Assembly: GCA_964196045.1 (NCBI GenBank)
Contig: CAXMRH010000260.1
Coordinates: 1 to 7,781, forward strand
DNA from: SHLQ01 sp964196045
GTDB lineage: Bacteria > Actinomycetota > Acidimicrobiia > Acidimicrobiales > SHLQ01
DNA: 7,781 nt
Direction of reading: 5' to 3'
Under the pieces are notes generated by a model. That model worked only from the letters and a program-made list of their open reading frames with translations. It ran no database searches and was not told the DNA's origin. Position numbers and translations under genes: made by a program. Below are positions 7,020 to 7,781 of the stretch, piece after piece. Position 1 is the first letter of the stretch. Each line of letters opens with the position of its first letter.

Positions 7020-7694
7020 CTACAAGTGCAATACCTCGTCGATCGAAACCGCATCGAGCGATCCGAGCACTCGGTCTGCGTGAGAGAAATCCTGTCCTGT
7101 GGTTATTCGATTTGGAACGGCAACCACACACATCCCCGCTGCCTTGGCCGCAGTCACCCCATGCGCACTATCTTCGATCACCACGCAGCGGGAGGGATCG
7201 GTTTGGGCACGTTCAGCTGCCAACAAGAACAAGTCCGGATGCGGCTTCGTGCGCTCCGCTCCAACGTCGGTCCTCGTAGCAACCGCTGTGAAACTCGCCC
7301 ACAGTCCGTGTCGTCGAGTGTGACGCTCCACCCATTCAAGATGCGAACTGCTCGCCACAGCGGAGGCCACGGAGAGTTCGTCGAGCCGCACGAACGCCGC
7401 ACGCACACCAGGGAGCAGGTCATAGGAGTCGGTCAGAGTGTTCTTGTGCGCCCGATATCTGGTGATGACATCCTCATCGGGCTCACCCAGGCCGCCGGCC
7501 TCCCGGCGAAGATGCTCCCACCATGGTTCGTGGTTCGCCGTACCGATCGTCGCCTGCCATGCGGAGAATTCCAGGTCCACGCCAAGACGGTCGAACTCGC
7601 GCTTCGCGGCCTCATATGCTGGCCACTCCGTGTCGAGAATCGTGCCGTCGAAGTCCCAAATGACGAGGTGGGTTCTGTGCTCCGAGGTGTTCAA
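7020..7694 (-). CDS. HAD superfamily hydrolase, beta-phosphoglucomutase/phosphatase-like
   Basis: The 224-residue cytoplasmic protein shows all four HAD motifs. Motif I is DFDGTILD (14-21), with nucleophile Asp14 and acid/base Asp16. Motif II is in the ASSSH stretch (114-118). Motif III is Lys150 in TKPHPDLF, and motif IV is VIEDSAHGV (172-180) with Glu174 and Asp175. The helical cap lies between motifs I and II (subfamily I), as in beta-phosphoglucomutase, phosphoglycolate phosphatase and sugar-phosphate phosphatases. The sequence alone does not tell which. I chose the TTG at 7694 because it overlaps the stop of the upstream gene (TTGA), has GAGGG nine bases before it, and places motif I at the usual position. 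Reading from 7778 adds an Arg-rich, out-of-family extension. It lies 10 bases before hemB, so it is probably co-expressed, though no haem-pathway role is known. Confidence 0.88.
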   Translation of the reverse strand: MNTSEHRTHLVIWDFDGTILDTEWPAYEAAKREFDRLGVDLEFSAWQATIGTANHEPWWEHLRREAGGLGEPDEDVITRYRAHKNTLTDSYDLLPGVRAAFVRLDELSVASAVASSSHLEWVERHTRRHGLWASFTAVATRTDVGAERTKPHPDLFLLAAERAQTDPSRCVVIEDSAHGVTAAKAAGMCVVAVPNRITTGQDFSHADRVLGSLDAVSIDEVLHL

Positions 7695-7708
7695 ACGTCG
7701 GCACCCTC
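7691..7708 (-). promoter_or_regulatory. TTGA stop-start overlap with ribosome site (translational coupling)
   Basis: On the - strand GAGGG (7708-7704) precedes TTG (7694-7692) by nine bases. The TGA at 7693-7691 ends the upstream gene, giving the TTG counterpart of an ATGA junction. This decides the HAD start and implies that ribosomes finishing the upstream gene reinitiate here. Confidence 0.65.
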
Positions 7709-7781
7709 GTCGTTGCCTTCGTAATGTGGAACCGAACCGTCGAGCAGGAGATGTGGTTGTGCCTCGGAGGCGAACCAAATC
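7691..7781 (-). CDS. C-terminal end of an unidentified gene (partial)
   Basis: An open frame enters from the right edge and ends at the TGA overlapping the HAD start. It gives 29 residues beginning IWFASEAQPHLLLDG and ending EGADV. The ordered, acidic composition and the tight TTGA junction make it look like a true protein end; the competing frame here is an Arg-rich extension of the HAD gene. I cannot name the family. Its position suggests membership of the same operon as hemB and hemL. Confidence 0.6.
   Translation of the reverse strand, partial: IWFASEAQPHLLLDGSVPHYEGNDEGADV

Noticed and set aside
7010..7054. Upstream ATG start for hemB
   Set aside because: It adds 15 residues unlike HemB N-termini and overlaps the coding end of the HAD gene; the ATG at 7009 lies just after the HAD stop.
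6002..7279. A 425-codon open frame on the + strand opposite hemB and the HAD gene
   Set aside because: It lies antisense to two genes with complete catalytic motifs, shows no recognisable domain and has an Arg/His/Ser-rich composition typical of antisense frames in GC-rich DNA.
6714..7724. A 336-codon open frame on the + strand
   Set aside because: Antisense to hemB and the HAD gene, with no domain, and its composition is that of a shadow frame.

Overview
The window is GC-rich and reads as chromosomal DNA from a high-GC bacterium, most likely an actinobacterium. The hints are frequent TTG starts with good ribosome sites, an HemB metal site of the Cys-x-Asp...Cys type familiar from Mycobacterium, glutamate-based (C5) heme synthesis genes, and a membrane-anchored monohaem cytochrome c. 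An Acidimicrobiia-like lineage is possible but is only an inference, because there is no rRNA or other marker gene here.

The layout is two convergent gene blocks separated by about 390 bases of non-coding, hairpin-rich DNA. On the + strand (1-1355) lie the last 25 codons of an unidentified gene, a membrane-anchored c-type cytochrome (92-922) and a small DUF2752 membrane protein (930-1355), all packed closely as in an operon. On the - strand, read right to left from 7781 to 1749, lie the tail of an unidentified gene, a HAD-family phosphatase or mutase (TTG start at 7694), hemB (start at 7009), hemL (start at 5966) and a large lipoprotein M16 metallopeptidase (start at 4631). The first three junctions are a TTGA overlap, a 10-base gap and an ATGA overlap, so these genes are almost certainly one transcription unit. 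The M16 gene follows hemL after 60 bases and may belong to the same unit.

HemL makes 5-aminolevulinate from glutamate-1-semialdehyde and HemB condenses two of these into porphobilinogen, so the pair carries two consecutive early steps of tetrapyrrole synthesis. The convergently placed cytochrome needs haem, which gives a loose thematic link but no proof of co-regulation. The HAD protein and the M16 peptidase have no known direct role in haem synthesis.

The intergenic region (1356-1748) holds the least ordinary sequence. It has three copies of the palindromic 13-mer GGGGTCAGGCCCC, two of them facing each other as a long perfect inverted repeat and the third a direct copy 65 bases on. A run of GC-rich hairpins follows, next to the 3' end of the M16 gene. 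This looks like a REP-type dispersed palindromic repeat, perhaps acting as a two-way transcription barrier. I see no CRISPR array, phage genes, transposase, tRNA or rRNA, and no clear new multi-gene system. Most of the window is ordinary housekeeping.
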